Numbered from the stretch's first letter, positions 13,948 to 21,703 are shown. The stretch is DNA of 23,582 nucleotides from a bacterium (GCA_024275095.1 JAJRZV010000085.1:1-23582), one strand, 5' to 3'. The notes: a model not told the origin generated them from the letters alone. Made by a program: numbers and translations.

Positions 13948-16900
13948 ATGCGAACGGGCATAGATGTGGGTTCTTATTATCTCAAAATTGCCTGCCTCGA
14001 TGAAAACGGTCAGCTCCTGCACACCTTATTTAAGCCACACAGCGGCAAGCCGGGAGAACTCATCACCAGCAGCACGATTCAAAAATTGGTGCATCCGGGT
14101 GCAGGAGTGACAGGGGCGCTTGGCCATCTGGTACTCACTGAAAAATTCGTACCGGTTGATGAAGTACAGAGCCTCATCACCGGGACATGGCATCTTGCAG
14201 GCCCCTTTGAAAACCTCATCTATCTGGGCGCGAGTTCCATATCCCTGATCAGGGTCAACTATCGCGGGGAACTGCTCGACCTGCGCACCAATTCCATGTG
14301 TGCGGCGGGTACCGGTTCATTTCTCGACCAGCAGGCACAACGCATGGGCGTAAACTTTGAAGAGACAGGACGTTTTGCAAGCACGGACAATCCGCCTTCC
14401 ATTGCTGCACGCTGTTCTGTGTTTGCCAAATCGGACCTGATTCACCGCCAGCAGGAAGGTTACTCTGTCCCCGAGCTATGGTGCGGCCTCTGCCGGGGTC
14501 TCTCGCTAACCATTGCAGGCACGCTTCTGCGCGGTGAACGCCTGCGCGGCCGCACAGTGGTGGTTGGAGGCGTTGCTCTGAACAGGGAGGTCGTCAAATA
14601 CCTGAAAGAAAAAATCCCCGAACTCATCGTGCCGGAGCACCCGCACGTGGCTGCAGCTACAGGTGCGGCACTTCTGGCCGAAAATCCGGATGCGAGAAGC
14701 ACCGCAACTCGACCGGCGGTGTACTTCCATCAAACCGGTGGCAGAGAAAAGCATCAGAGGCCGCCTCTGGTGTTACATCTATCACGCATCCCTGAAGATA
14801 CGGTGTTTCGCTCTTACGTGGATACCGAAGGCAACGAGGTGCGCATAATACGACCCCTCCAAAAAAGTGAACCCGTGGCTCTGGGAATGGATGTGGGGTC
14901 CACATCCACCAAGCTCGCCCTTCTCACTCCTGAGGGAGAAATCATTGTGGATATCTACCGTCGCACGGCAGGCGATCCCATCGGAGCCATGAAGAAGCTC
15001 CTGAAGGCGGTGGAGACTATTCAAGAAGAAGAAAATACCAGTTTTTGCGTGCTCGCCTGTGGAACGACCGGGTCTGGCAGAAAGCTTGTTGGTGCCATTA
15101 TGGGCGCTGACAGGGTGGTCAATGAAATCACCGCCCATGCCCGCGGAGCACGCATGCTTTTTGGCGATGACATCGAAACCATTTTCGAAATCGGCGGCCA
15201 GGACTCCAAGTACATTCACATGAAACAGGGTCGTGTGGATAACGTGAACATGAACTACGTGTGTGCAGCAGGGACAGGATCTTTCGTGGAGGAACAGGCG
15301 GCCAAGCTGGGAATACGCGTACAGGAGATTGGAGACCTTGTCATGGGCGTTTCCCCACCGCACACTTCCGAACGGTGTACGGTGTTCATGGAGCAGGACG
15401 TAGAAAAGCTGCTGCGCGAAGGGGCATCCCGCGAAGAAGTGATCGCGGCAGTGCTCTATTCGGTCTGTGTTAACTACCTCACAAAAGTCGTGGGCAACCG
15501 CCCGATCACGGGCAAAAGAATCCTTTTCCAGGGTGCCACCGCGCGAAACAAAGGTCTTGTGGCCGCATTTGAAAACCTGTTGAACCGCGAAATTCTCACT
15601 TCACCTTTCTGTCATGTAACAGGAGCTATCGGTGCGGCTCTTCTGGCGCTGGAAGAGACGAAAAGGGAAAACACTGAAACCTCCTTTCGCGGCTGGAGTA
15701 TCCACCGCAAACACATAGAGGTAAACTACTCTCACTGCGACCTGTGCGCCAACAATTGCAAAATCACCTTTGCCCGCATTGAAGGAGTAAAAGAAGTTCC
15801 TTCCTGGGGTTACATGTGCGGCCGCGACCCTGAAGACTCCGGTCGCAAACACAACCGGCACTACGAACCTTTTGAACTGCGCACCTCTCTTTTCCTGCGT
15901 GCCGGCGTACAGAAAATCCGCAAGCGAAGAAAAGAGAAAATCGTTATACCCCGCGCTTTAAGCACCTATGCCTTCCTGCCCCTCTGGCGTGCATTTTTCA
16001 GCCATCTTGGTTTTCCCCTGACACTCACCCGTCCCACTGACCGGCACATTGCAGAAAAGGGAGTTGATGCTTCTTCTGCAGACTTTTGCTACCCGGTAAA
16101 AGTTTTCATCGGGCATGCACTGGAGGCAGCGGAAAAAGGAGACTACGTATTTATCCCTCATGTCATCGCCGGCGAAAAACCCAGATACACTGTCAATTCT
16201 GCCTTTTGCCCTTACGTCCAGGCTGGTCCCTCCATCGTGCGCGCTTCAGAAAGTGTAGCGGAGGCCCTGAAAGATAAGCTCCTTGCTCCGGTCATCGATT
16301 TTGCACGGCCGGACTGGCTCAATGTTGCAGACCTTGCAAAGGCCCTGGAACCCCTGGGTATCAACCAGTTCCAGGTGGCACGGGCCTGGAAAAAAGGGCT
16401 GGAAGTCCTTCAGGCATATCGTGAACAGTGTCTGATGGAAGGTCGCCGCATACTGAAAGAGGTTAACGAAAAAGGTGAAAAAGCCGTTGTGGTGGTGGGG
16501 CGTTATTACAACATGTACGACAGCGGCATCAATCTGGACCTCCCGCGCAAGCTCTCGGAACTGGGCTTCACGGTGATTCCCTACGAGTACCTGCCCTTCG
16601 ACGAAAAAGACCTGGGCGAGTTTTTCCAGGGGATGTTCTGGTACTACGGCCAGCGCATCATCAATGCAGCAAAACTCGTAAAAAAACATGACAACCTCTT
16701 CCTGCTGTACCTCACCAATTTTTCCTGCGGACCGGACTCTTTTTTGCTCACATACGTGGAAGAAATCCTTGGTCGCAAACCATACCTTATTTTAGAACTC
16801 GACGAACACGGGGCTGATGCCGGTTACGGAACACGCCTTGAGGCATTTGCCGATGTGGTAAAAGAGTGGGAAAAGGAAAAGGAAGAAAAAAATTACATAT

Positions 16901-18120
16901 ACGTGAAACCCCGCAGTGATGACTTTCGTTCCCGGCTCATACTCATTCCACCCATGCACCCCTCAGGTGCCGCCATGTTTGCTGCCGCCTTTCGCAAGCA
17001 CGGCTACAGAGCGGAAGTCCTGCCACCGGTAACCATCGACCAGTTCGAAAAGGGCCGTTCACTCACCAGAGGCTCGGAATGCCTGCCAACTCAAGTCACA
17101 ACGGGCAACATCGTGACCTACATTGAAAAATGTGGTCTGGAGCCCCATGAAATCGCGGTATTCATGCCCACCAGTGACGGCCCATGCCGTTTCGGTCAGT
17201 ACTCTGTGCTCCAGCGCATTATCCTCAACAAGCTGGGTTACGAAGATGTACTGATTCTTTCACCCTCGGGACAGAACACCTATCTTGGACTTGAAGGTGC
17301 GCTTCGAAAGGACCTCTGGCGGGGCATTCTCATCGGCGACATCCTTTTCAAGGCTTACTGTCACACGGCACCCTGTGAAGTTGAAAAAGGCAGAGCGCGC
17401 CTGCTTTTTGAAACACTCACGCAGGAAGCATCCGACGCGTTTGCCAGGGGAGAAGAATTCACCGACATCATCCGCACGGTTGTGCGGCGATTTGAAAAGC
17501 TGCCACAACAGCAGAAAAACGTTCCTCTGGTGGGGATTGTGGGCGAGATATTCGTGCGCTGCAACCCCTACTCCTGTGACTATGTGGTTGACTGGATTAT
17601 CGAAGCAGGAGCTGAGCCGTGGCTGGCTCCTGTCAGCGAGTGGATTCTCTACACCACCTATATTTATAAATACAAGGCGCGCAAGTACATGAACCTGAAG
17701 GATATCTTTGCCTCGCATCTGAGGAACAACTTCCTCCATCAGGTGGAACATCGAGCATACCAGGCAGCGGGTGAATTCCTGGCCGGGAGACACGAACCTC
17801 CAATGGAACAGATCGTTGAAGCAGGCAAACGCTACTTCCCGGTGGACTTCACCGGGGAAGCGATCATCACCGTGGGAAGAGCCGTCCTGTTTATAGAACA
17901 GGGAGCATCCTTGGTTGTCAATGCCTCACCCTTCACCTGTATGCCGGGTACAACCACCAGCGCAGTGTTTCGAAAAATCAGCACCGAAACAGGTGTGCCT
18001 GTGGTAAACATGTTTTATGATGGTTCTCTGGGTGTTAACGAAAAAGTAGCTGTGTTTCTCAGAAACCTGAAAAGAACCCTTGAGGAAAAACAATACCAGA
18101 AAAGCTTTCTCAGTGCCTGA
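13948..18120 (+). CDS. Giant tandem acyl-CoA dehydratase activase-like protein (BadF/BadG/BcrA/BcrD ATPase + DUF2229 + dehydratase-like region)
   Basis: A 1390-residue cytoplasmic protein. Residues 1-245 and 311-570 are two copies of the ASKHA-fold activase domain that, in HgdC-like proteins, uses ATP to push an electron from a [4Fe-4S] cluster into a dehydratase or reductase. The second copy is canonical: GMDVGSTSTK (313-322), CGTTGSGRK (371-379), EIGGQDSK (414-421), and cluster cysteines Cys439 (CAAGTGSF) and Cys477 (ERCTVF). The first copy keeps Cys118 (CAAGTGSF) and Cys156 (ARCSVF) but has DVGSYYLK, VTGALGH and YLGASSIS at the nucleotide-binding motifs. A Cys cluster follows (597, 600, 604, 624), then DUF2229 (about 655-870) and a region resembling 2-hydroxyacyl-CoA dehydratase components (about 1000-1380; SECLPTQVTTGN, SDGPCRFGQY, VRCNPYSCDYV). 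The ATG at 13948 has GGAGG 5-6 nt upstream; a TTG 22 codons earlier lacks one. No dehydratase subunits are nearby, and the substrate is unknown. Confidence 0.9.
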   Translation: MRTGIDVGSYYLKIACLDENGQLLHTLFKPHSGKPGELITSSTIQKLVHPGAGVTGALGHLVLTEKFVPVDEVQSLITGTWHLAGPFENLIYLGASSISLIRVNYRGELLDLRTNSMCAAGTGSFLDQQAQRMGVNFEETGRFASTDNPPSIAARCSVFAKSDLIHRQQEGYSVPELWCGLCRGLSLTIAGTLLRGERLRGRTVVVGGVALNREVVKYLKEKIPELIVPEHPHVAAATGAALLAENPDARSTATRPAVYFHQTGGREKHQRPPLVLHLSRIPEDTVFRSYVDTEGNEVRIIRPLQKSEPVALGMDVGSTSTKLALLTPEGEIIVDIYRRTAGDPIGAMKKLLKAVETIQEEENTSFCVLACGTTGSGRKLVGAIMGADRVVNEITAHARGARMLFGDDIETIFEIGGQDSKYIHMKQGRVDNVNMNYVCAAGTGSFVEEQAAKLGIRVQEIGDLVMGVSPPHTSERCTVFMEQDVEKLLREGASREEVIAAVLYSVCVNYLTKVVGNRPITGKRILFQGATARNKGLVAAFENLLNREILTSPFCHVTGAIGAALLALEETKRENTETSFRGWSIHRKHIEVNYSHCDLCANNCKITFARIEGVKEVPSWGYMCGRDPEDSGRKHNRHYEPFELRTSLFLRAGVQKIRKRRKEKIVIPRALSTYAFLPLWRAFFSHLGFPLTLTRPTDRHIAEKGVDASSADFCYPVKVFIGHALEAAEKGDYVFIPHVIAGEKPRYTVNSAFCPYVQAGPSIVRASESVAEALKDKLLAPVIDFARPDWLNVADLAKALEPLGINQFQVARAWKKGLEVLQAYREQCLMEGRRILKEVNEKGEKAVVVVGRYYNMYDSGINLDLPRKLSELGFTVIPYEYLPFDEKDLGEFFQGMFWYYGQRIINAAKLVKKHDNLFLLYLTNFSCGPDSFLLTYVEEILGRKPYLILELDEHGADAGYGTRLEAFADVVKEWEKEKEEKNYIYVKPRSDDFRSRLILIPPMHPSGAAMFAAAFRKHGYRAEVLPPVTIDQFEKGRSLTRGSECLPTQVTTGNIVTYIEKCGLEPHEIAVFMPTSDGPCRFGQYSVLQRIILNKLGYEDVLILSPSGQNTYLGLEGALRKDLWRGILIGDILFKAYCHTAPCEVEKGRARLLFETLTQEASDAFARGEEFTDIIRTVVRRFEKLPQQQKNVPLVGIVGEIFVRCNPYSCDYVVDWIIEAGAEPWLAPVSEWILYTTYIYKYKARKYMNLKDIFASHLRNNFLHQVEHRAYQAAGEFLAGRHEPPMEQIVEAGKRYFPVDFTGEAIITVGRAVLFIEQGASLVVNASPFTCMPGTTTSAVFRKISTETGVPVVNMFYDGSLGVNEKVAVFLRNLKRTLEEKQYQKSFLSA

Positions 18121-18129
18121 TAAAATCAA

Positions 18130-18201
18130 AGGCGGCGCCGGGATTCGAACCCGGGTATTGCGGTTTTGCAGACCGCTGCCTTACCACTTGGCTACGCCGC
18201 C
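18130..18201 (-). tRNA. tRNA-Cys (anticodon GCA)
   Basis: A 72-nt cloverleaf on the minus strand. It has acceptor arms GGCGGCG/CGCCGCC, D stem GCC/GGC, anticodon stem GCGGT/ACCGC with loop CTGCAAA (anticodon GCA), a five-base variable region, and T stem CCGGG/CCCGG with loop TTCGAAT. The discriminator is T (U73), the identity base expected for tRNA-Cys. CCA is not encoded. The gene converges with the activase gene, whose stop lies 9 nt from the tRNA 3' end. Confidence 0.97.
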
Positions 18202-18213
18202 TTTTATTTTTCT

Positions 18214-18242
18214 ATTATAAAAAAGCCCGCTCACTAAAACAA
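18214..18242 (-). promoter_or_regulatory. Promoter for tRNA-Cys
   Basis: On the minus strand a perfect TATAAT (18219-18214) lies 12 nt before the tRNA 5' end, with TTGTTT (18242-18237) 17 nt upstream as a partial -35 box. The short leader is normal for a stable RNA gene. A GC-rich GAGCGGGC stretch lies in the spacer rather than at the usual discriminator position, so stringent control cannot be claimed. Confidence 0.6.
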
Positions 18243-18341
18243 TCCACACTTCAATCCTTCAGGTCAACCTCACCTAAAACCCACAAACTTTTCAAAACTT
18301 TTTATTCACACCAAATCTTGAAAGCAACTTAAATCTACTGG

Positions 18342-18371
18342 TTGGCCCGGGAAGCGGGATTTTCGTATTAA
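18342..18371 (+). promoter_or_regulatory. Weak promoter candidate for the FAD-oxidoreductase/toroid operon
   Basis: TTGGCC (18342-18347) is followed after 18 nt by TATTAA (18366-18371), about 35 nt before the oxidoreductase ATG. Each box matches the consensus at about 4 of 6 positions. Some promoter is needed here, because the upstream neighbour is a tRNA on the other strand, but this particular site is tentative. The spacer contains a CCCG/CGGG inverted repeat. Confidence 0.35.
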
Positions 18372-18405
18372 AATAAAAGCCTGACTCAACCGGAGTGAGG
18401 GAAAA

Positions 18406-19740
18406 ATGTACGACAACAAAAACAAAACATTCTTGGTTGCAAGATTCATCTTTACAATTGTCACGGGAGTGTGTGCGGGGATTGGATGTTCACACCAGAA
18501 AATGGTTGACGTGGTTGTTGTGGGAGGTGGATTGGCCGGGCTTGCCGCAACGTATGAAATCCAGGCTCCGGGAGTAAAAGTCCTTCTTCTGGAAAAGGAA
18601 AAGCGACTGGGAGGACGCATCCAGACCCGGAATCACAACGGTGAACCCTATGAGAAAGGCGCGCTTTTTGCGTATTCCAGCATAATGGTTCCACCAGAAT
18701 GTGGAAAACCATCCCCCCGGATATTCAACCGAAAACCCGTGGGATTCTCTTTAAACGGGACAGTGTATCTGGGCCGCTCCGTCCGTCTGGCCATGGAGAA
18801 ATACAACTGGAGCCCGCGGGAACGTGAAATCCTTGAGCATGTGTTTAAAAGCCACGAGGTAGGCACCGCCTTTGCCTTTCCGCATCTGATTCAAGTATTC
18901 GCGGCCTTTTTCAATGCCATTCATCCCGGGGAGCTTAAGAAGTACCTGAAAGTGCGCTGGCAGGATTCACTTATCCGCTGGCCTGTCAGTGAAAGAAAGA
19001 ACGGGAATTCTGAACTCGTCGAGTTTTATACCAAGTGCATACAAGCAGGCGTGCTTCTTAACGCGAAAGTGTTGCGGGTGGAGGAGACGGGCGGTCACCG
19101 CGTTAAGGTCACGTATACGTACAAAGGAAAGCGGCGCCAGGTGGTGTCCCGGTATGTTGTTGTTGCTGTACCCGCCCCCATTGCGAACGAAATCGTTATG
19201 AACAAAAAACCAGTGGTGGCGGAATTCTTGCAGTCGGTAAGGTACGTTCCAGGATTCGTGGTTGTCCTTTTTGTTCCTCCTGGCAAGGTTATTGACTTCA
19301 GTTACGTGGTCTTTGCTGATGGAGAAGCAAGTTCCGTGTTTGCAATGCCATGCGTAAGAAAAAACTGTACAAAGCTGTATGTGTACTATGCCCGGGACAG
19401 GGCCGTAAAAATGAGCACGCTGCCTGTAAAAAAAGCTGTAAGTCGTACTGTGCGTGAATTGAAGCGTGCCGGTGTGGGCTCTCTCTCCATCGGGGACGTA
19501 CTGTTTGCAGACACCGGTTTCTGGCAATACCTTGCACCGGTAATAGACGCAGCGTTCGAGCGGATTGACGCTCGTGGCTATATCTTCGCTTCGGAACACG
19601 TCATTCTCGCCGGCGAGTACGCGTGGGGGCAGCCCGTAACAGCATCAGCGGGTATAATGCCTTACGGCATGTACGCTGCTTATCGAAGCGGAGTGGCCGC
19701 GGGAGAGACTGTAGCCACTCTTCTGGGAGAGAAAAGATGA
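18406..19740 (+). CDS. FAD-dependent amine-oxidase/desaturase-like oxidoreductase with lipoprotein-like N-terminus
   Basis: A 444-residue flavoprotein of the amine oxidase/phytoene desaturase superfamily. The Rossmann motif VVVGGGLAGLAATYE spans about residues 37-51, an acidic residue follows at the end of the second strand (LLLEKE, about 61-66), and the second FAD motif is RLGGRIQT (67-74). The C-terminus has the expected FAD-contact region VILAGEYAW...SAGIMPYGMYAAYRSG (about 400-430). The middle has low similarity to anything I recognise, so the substrate is unknown. Unusually, residues 1-28 look like a signal sequence: Lys-containing start, hydrophobic stretch 9-27, then G-I-G-C28-S, a weak lipobox. 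The ATG at 18406 follows GGAGTGAGGG; the alternative ATG at 18502, right before the Rossmann fold, lacks a nearby ribosome-binding site. The stop overlaps the next start by 4 nt. Confidence 0.85.
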   Translation: MYDNKNKTFLVARFIFTIVTGVCAGIGCSHQKMVDVVVVGGGLAGLAATYEIQAPGVKVLLLEKEKRLGGRIQTRNHNGEPYEKGALFAYSSIMVPPECGKPSPRIFNRKPVGFSLNGTVYLGRSVRLAMEKYNWSPREREILEHVFKSHEVGTAFAFPHLIQVFAAFFNAIHPGELKKYLKVRWQDSLIRWPVSERKNGNSELVEFYTKCIQAGVLLNAKVLRVEETGGHRVKVTYTYKGKRRQVVSRYVVVAVPAPIANEIVMNKKPVVAEFLQSVRYVPGFVVVLFVPPGKVIDFSYVVFADGEASSVFAMPCVRKNCTKLYVYYARDRAVKMSTLPVKKAVSRTVRELKRAGVGSLSIGDVLFADTGFWQYLAPVIDAAFERIDARGYIFASEHVILAGEYAWGQPVTASAGIMPYGMYAAYRSGVAAGETVATLLGEKR

Positions 19741-20717
19741 AAAAGCAGGGTAACGGAACACGGAGTCTCCTGTTTATTCTGGGGTTGGCGGTTTTGATTG
19801 CAGGTGCTGCCGTATTTGCCTTTAAAAAGAGAGCTCATCTCTCCATTGGTGACCCGCTTACCTTGTGTACTGTTTATCGCATTCACGACAACCGGCCTGT
19901 GTTTGTAAAAACCACACTCGATGGGAATGTGGCTTTTTACGGGCTCATCCTCCAGTCAACGGGAAACGAAAAAATTGCTGAATACCTGCTTTCTAAAAGT
20001 TTGGGAGGGTTATGGGAGTATCACGACGGCTACGGTGTCACCTCTGCAGACAGCGCATTTGTTATTGAAGGACTTCTTTCAGCCGGTTACGAAGGTATGG
20101 CGAGGAGAAGCCTGGAGATTATCGTAAATAAATATTACTCCCGCGAGAAGGGAACGTTCCTGGCACTGAGGCCCCATGAAGGCGGGGCCCCGTACTGGAG
20201 CTTGCCGGCGGTGGAAACAGCAGCGCACATTGCGTATCTTCTTTACATCGCTTTTGGAGGAAGGCGGTACCGGGAGCAAATACTTTCCACGGCCAAGTTC
20301 GTGGCAAAAAATCAGCAGTCAGACGGCGGTTGGCAGAGCACGTGGTTCCCTTCGCGTACTCTCCCGGTTTTTTACGCGGTACGCTTGCTCAGGCTGTTCC
20401 GGGAGCAGTACGTTGATAATCTTGCCCGGGCTGAGAATTACCTGCTCCGAATGCAGAACAAAGACGGGAGCTGGAACGAAAGATTTATCGAGACAGCCGC
20501 AGCCCTGCGCGCGTTGAATGTCCTTGGAGCCTCTCACATCAACGCATATGAAAAGGGAGTGCAATGGCTCCACGATCATCTTAACGATGCAAAGGGTAAA
20601 GGGGAACCCGTGCTTTTCTACGGGATAAAAAGAAAAAAGCAGGTGTTTTTCGTTCATTGTTCTGATACCGGCCTGGTAACAAAAGCGTGGATAACGCTGG
20701 CACTGAAGGGTAAATGA
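19737..20717 (+). CDS. Membrane-anchored alpha/alpha-toroid protein with squalene-cyclase/prenyltransferase-type repeats
   Basis: A 326-residue protein with one N-terminal transmembrane helix (about residues 9-28) and a probably extracytoplasmic helical domain. QW-like repeats are visible: NQQSDGGW (192-199) and MQNKDGSW (239-246), each followed by a helix rich in Ala/Leu. Related but weaker repeats occur at about 89-118 (GGLWEYHDGYGVTSADSAFV) and 149-172. These are features of the squalene-hopene cyclase, prenyltransferase and pectate-lyase-10-like toroid superfamily. The protein is far shorter than a real squalene cyclase (about 630 residues), and no DXDD catalytic motif is seen, so cyclase activity is not supported. 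ATGA overlap with the oxidoreductase stop indicates coupled translation, with GGGAG upstream. An open frame extends 38 codons further 5', but that part is inside the oxidoreductase gene. Confidence 0.75.
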   Translation: MKKQGNGTRSLLFILGLAVLIAGAAVFAFKKRAHLSIGDPLTLCTVYRIHDNRPVFVKTTLDGNVAFYGLILQSTGNEKIAEYLLSKSLGGLWEYHDGYGVTSADSAFVIEGLLSAGYEGMARRSLEIIVNKYYSREKGTFLALRPHEGGAPYWSLPAVETAAHIAYLLYIAFGGRRYREQILSTAKFVAKNQQSDGGWQSTWFPSRTLPVFYAVRLLRLFREQYVDNLARAENYLLRMQNKDGSWNERFIETAAALRALNVLGASHINAYEKGVQWLHDHLNDAKGKGEPVLFYGIKRKKQVFFVHCSDTGLVTKAWITLALKGK

Positions 20718-20739
20718 ACTGAAAGCTATCTCCCTATTT

Positions 20740-20874
20740 GAGGTGATGTGAGCTGTGCGTGACCCTCTGCTTCAGAAAGAATTTGAAGGTGTGTGAGAGA
20801 TTGCAGCCTCCTCGAAATATTCCGCTGTTCATAGATGAGATTTGTACAATTGCCTCAAGCACAGCTTTCACCTC
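20740..20874 (+). other. Large imperfect stem-loop in the gap between the toroid and hrb-like genes
   Basis: GAGGTGA...AGCTGTGC.TG (20740-20761) and CA.GCACAGCT.TCACCTC (20856-20874) are near-perfect reverse complements: 7 bp, an asymmetric bulge, 8 bp, a mismatch, then 2 bp, enclosing about 94 nt. An AT-rich stretch with several T-runs follows from about 20899 to 20934. I recognise no known riboswitch or ncRNA family. It could be a structured 3' end of the upstream operon, a regulatory leader for the rubredoxin operon, or a decayed repeat. The whole gap (20718-21006) has no plausible gene. Confidence 0.4.
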
Positions 20875-21006
20875 TTGAACGCCCTCTTCTTTTGTGATAT
20901 TTTTTGTTTTAATTTTTTATTTTTGGATGATTTCTGTTTAAAAATGCCGGAACGGGATGCGGGACAGCCTGAATTGAGAACAAAGTTTTAATAAAAGGAG
21001 TTCGGT

Positions 21007-21702
21007 ATGAACCTCACAGGACTATATAAACTCACTTACGGGGTGTATGTGGTCACGTCCGTGAAGAAAGGAAAGCTCAACGGACAGATCGCCAATACCG
21101 TATTTCAGATCACCTCCGAGCCTCCGCAGGTAGCGGTGAGTATCAACAAGGGTAACCTTACACACGAATTCATAAGGGAAAGCGGGGTTTTCGCCGTGTC
21201 CATTCTTTCCAGAAACGCGCCGCTCAAGCTCATAGGAAACTTTGGCTTCAAGTCGGGACGGGACGTGGACAAATTCGAGAATGTGAAATACACACTTGGC
21301 ACCACGGGCGCTCCCCTGTTAATGGAACATACAATCGCACACCTGGAAGTCGAGGTGATGGAAGTTCTCGATGCAGGCACTCACACGCTGTTTACAGGCA
21401 GGGTGGTCAACACGGAAGTGTTGAGCAACGATGAACCCATGACCTACGCCTATTATCATGAAATCAAAAAAGGAAAGGCTCCAAAGACGGCTCCCACTTA
21501 CAGAAAAGAAGAGAAAACCGACATCCCTAAAAAGGAGACAGGCATGAAAAAGTATGAATGTAAGGTCTGCGGATATGTGTATGACCCCGAGATCGGGGAT
21601 CCGGACTCGGGGATAGCCCAGGGAACACCTTTTGAGGAGCTCCCGGCAGACTGGGTTTGCCCTGTGTGCGGAGCATCGAAGGACGAATTCGAGGAGGTAT
21701 GA
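21007..21702 (+). CDS. hrb: High-molecular-weight rubredoxin: flavin reductase domain fused to rubredoxin (Hrb type)
   Basis: A 231-residue electron carrier. Residues 1-157 form a flavin-reductase-like FMN-binding domain ([12 protein letters not shown]..., with [16 protein letters not shown] about 25-40). A short charged linker (158-178) leads to a complete rubredoxin domain (180-231) with iron ligands Cys185, Cys188, Cys218 and Cys221 (CKVCGY and CPVCGA). In Moorella such a protein passes electrons from NADH to the flavodiiron protein FprA, which then reduces NO or O2; the FprA-like gene follows 1 nt later here. The ATG has AAGGAG at 6 nt. A second strong ribosome-binding site precedes Met180 inside the gene, so a free rubredoxin may also be made. 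The domain order and length match known Hrb proteins. Confidence 0.93.
   Translation: MNLTGLYKLTYGVYVVTSVKKGKLNGQIANTVFQITSEPPQVAVSINKGNLTHEFIRESGVFAVSILSRNAPLKLIGNFGFKSGRDVDKFENVKYTLGTTGAPLLMEHTIAHLEVEVMEVLDAGTHTLFTGRVVNTEVLSNDEPMTYAYYHEIKKGKAPKTAPTYRKEEKTDIPKKETGMKKYECKVCGYVYDPEIGDPDSGIAQGTPFEELPADWVCPVCGASKDEFEEV
21532..21546 (+). promoter_or_regulatory. Internal ribosome-binding site and ATG at the start of the rubredoxin domain
   Basis: AAGGAG (21532-21537) is followed after 6 nt by an in-frame ATG (21544-21546) encoding Met180. Residues from there, [11 protein letters not shown], look like the natural N-terminus of a stand-alone rubredoxin. Initiation here would give a complete 52-residue rubredoxin. 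The site is as good as the gene's own start, but whether ribosomes use it is not shown by sequence. Confidence 0.5.
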
Positions 21703-21703
21703 A

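Noticed and set aside
18280-18300. Short direct repeat of AAACTTTTC/AAAACTTTTT before the FAD-oxidoreductase gene
   Set aside because: Only two copies of a simple A/T-rich unit are present. This is easily due to base composition and has no further support.
19623-19736. 38-residue N-terminal extension of the toroid protein
   Set aside because: It lies in another frame of the oxidoreductase coding sequence. The ATGA overlap at 19737 with GGGAG upstream is the natural start and opens with a membrane anchor.
21632-21703. Upstream ATG adding 24 residues to the flavodiiron protein
   Set aside because: That stretch is the rubredoxin coding sequence read in another frame. The ATG at 21704 has GAGGAGGT and matches the family N-terminus.
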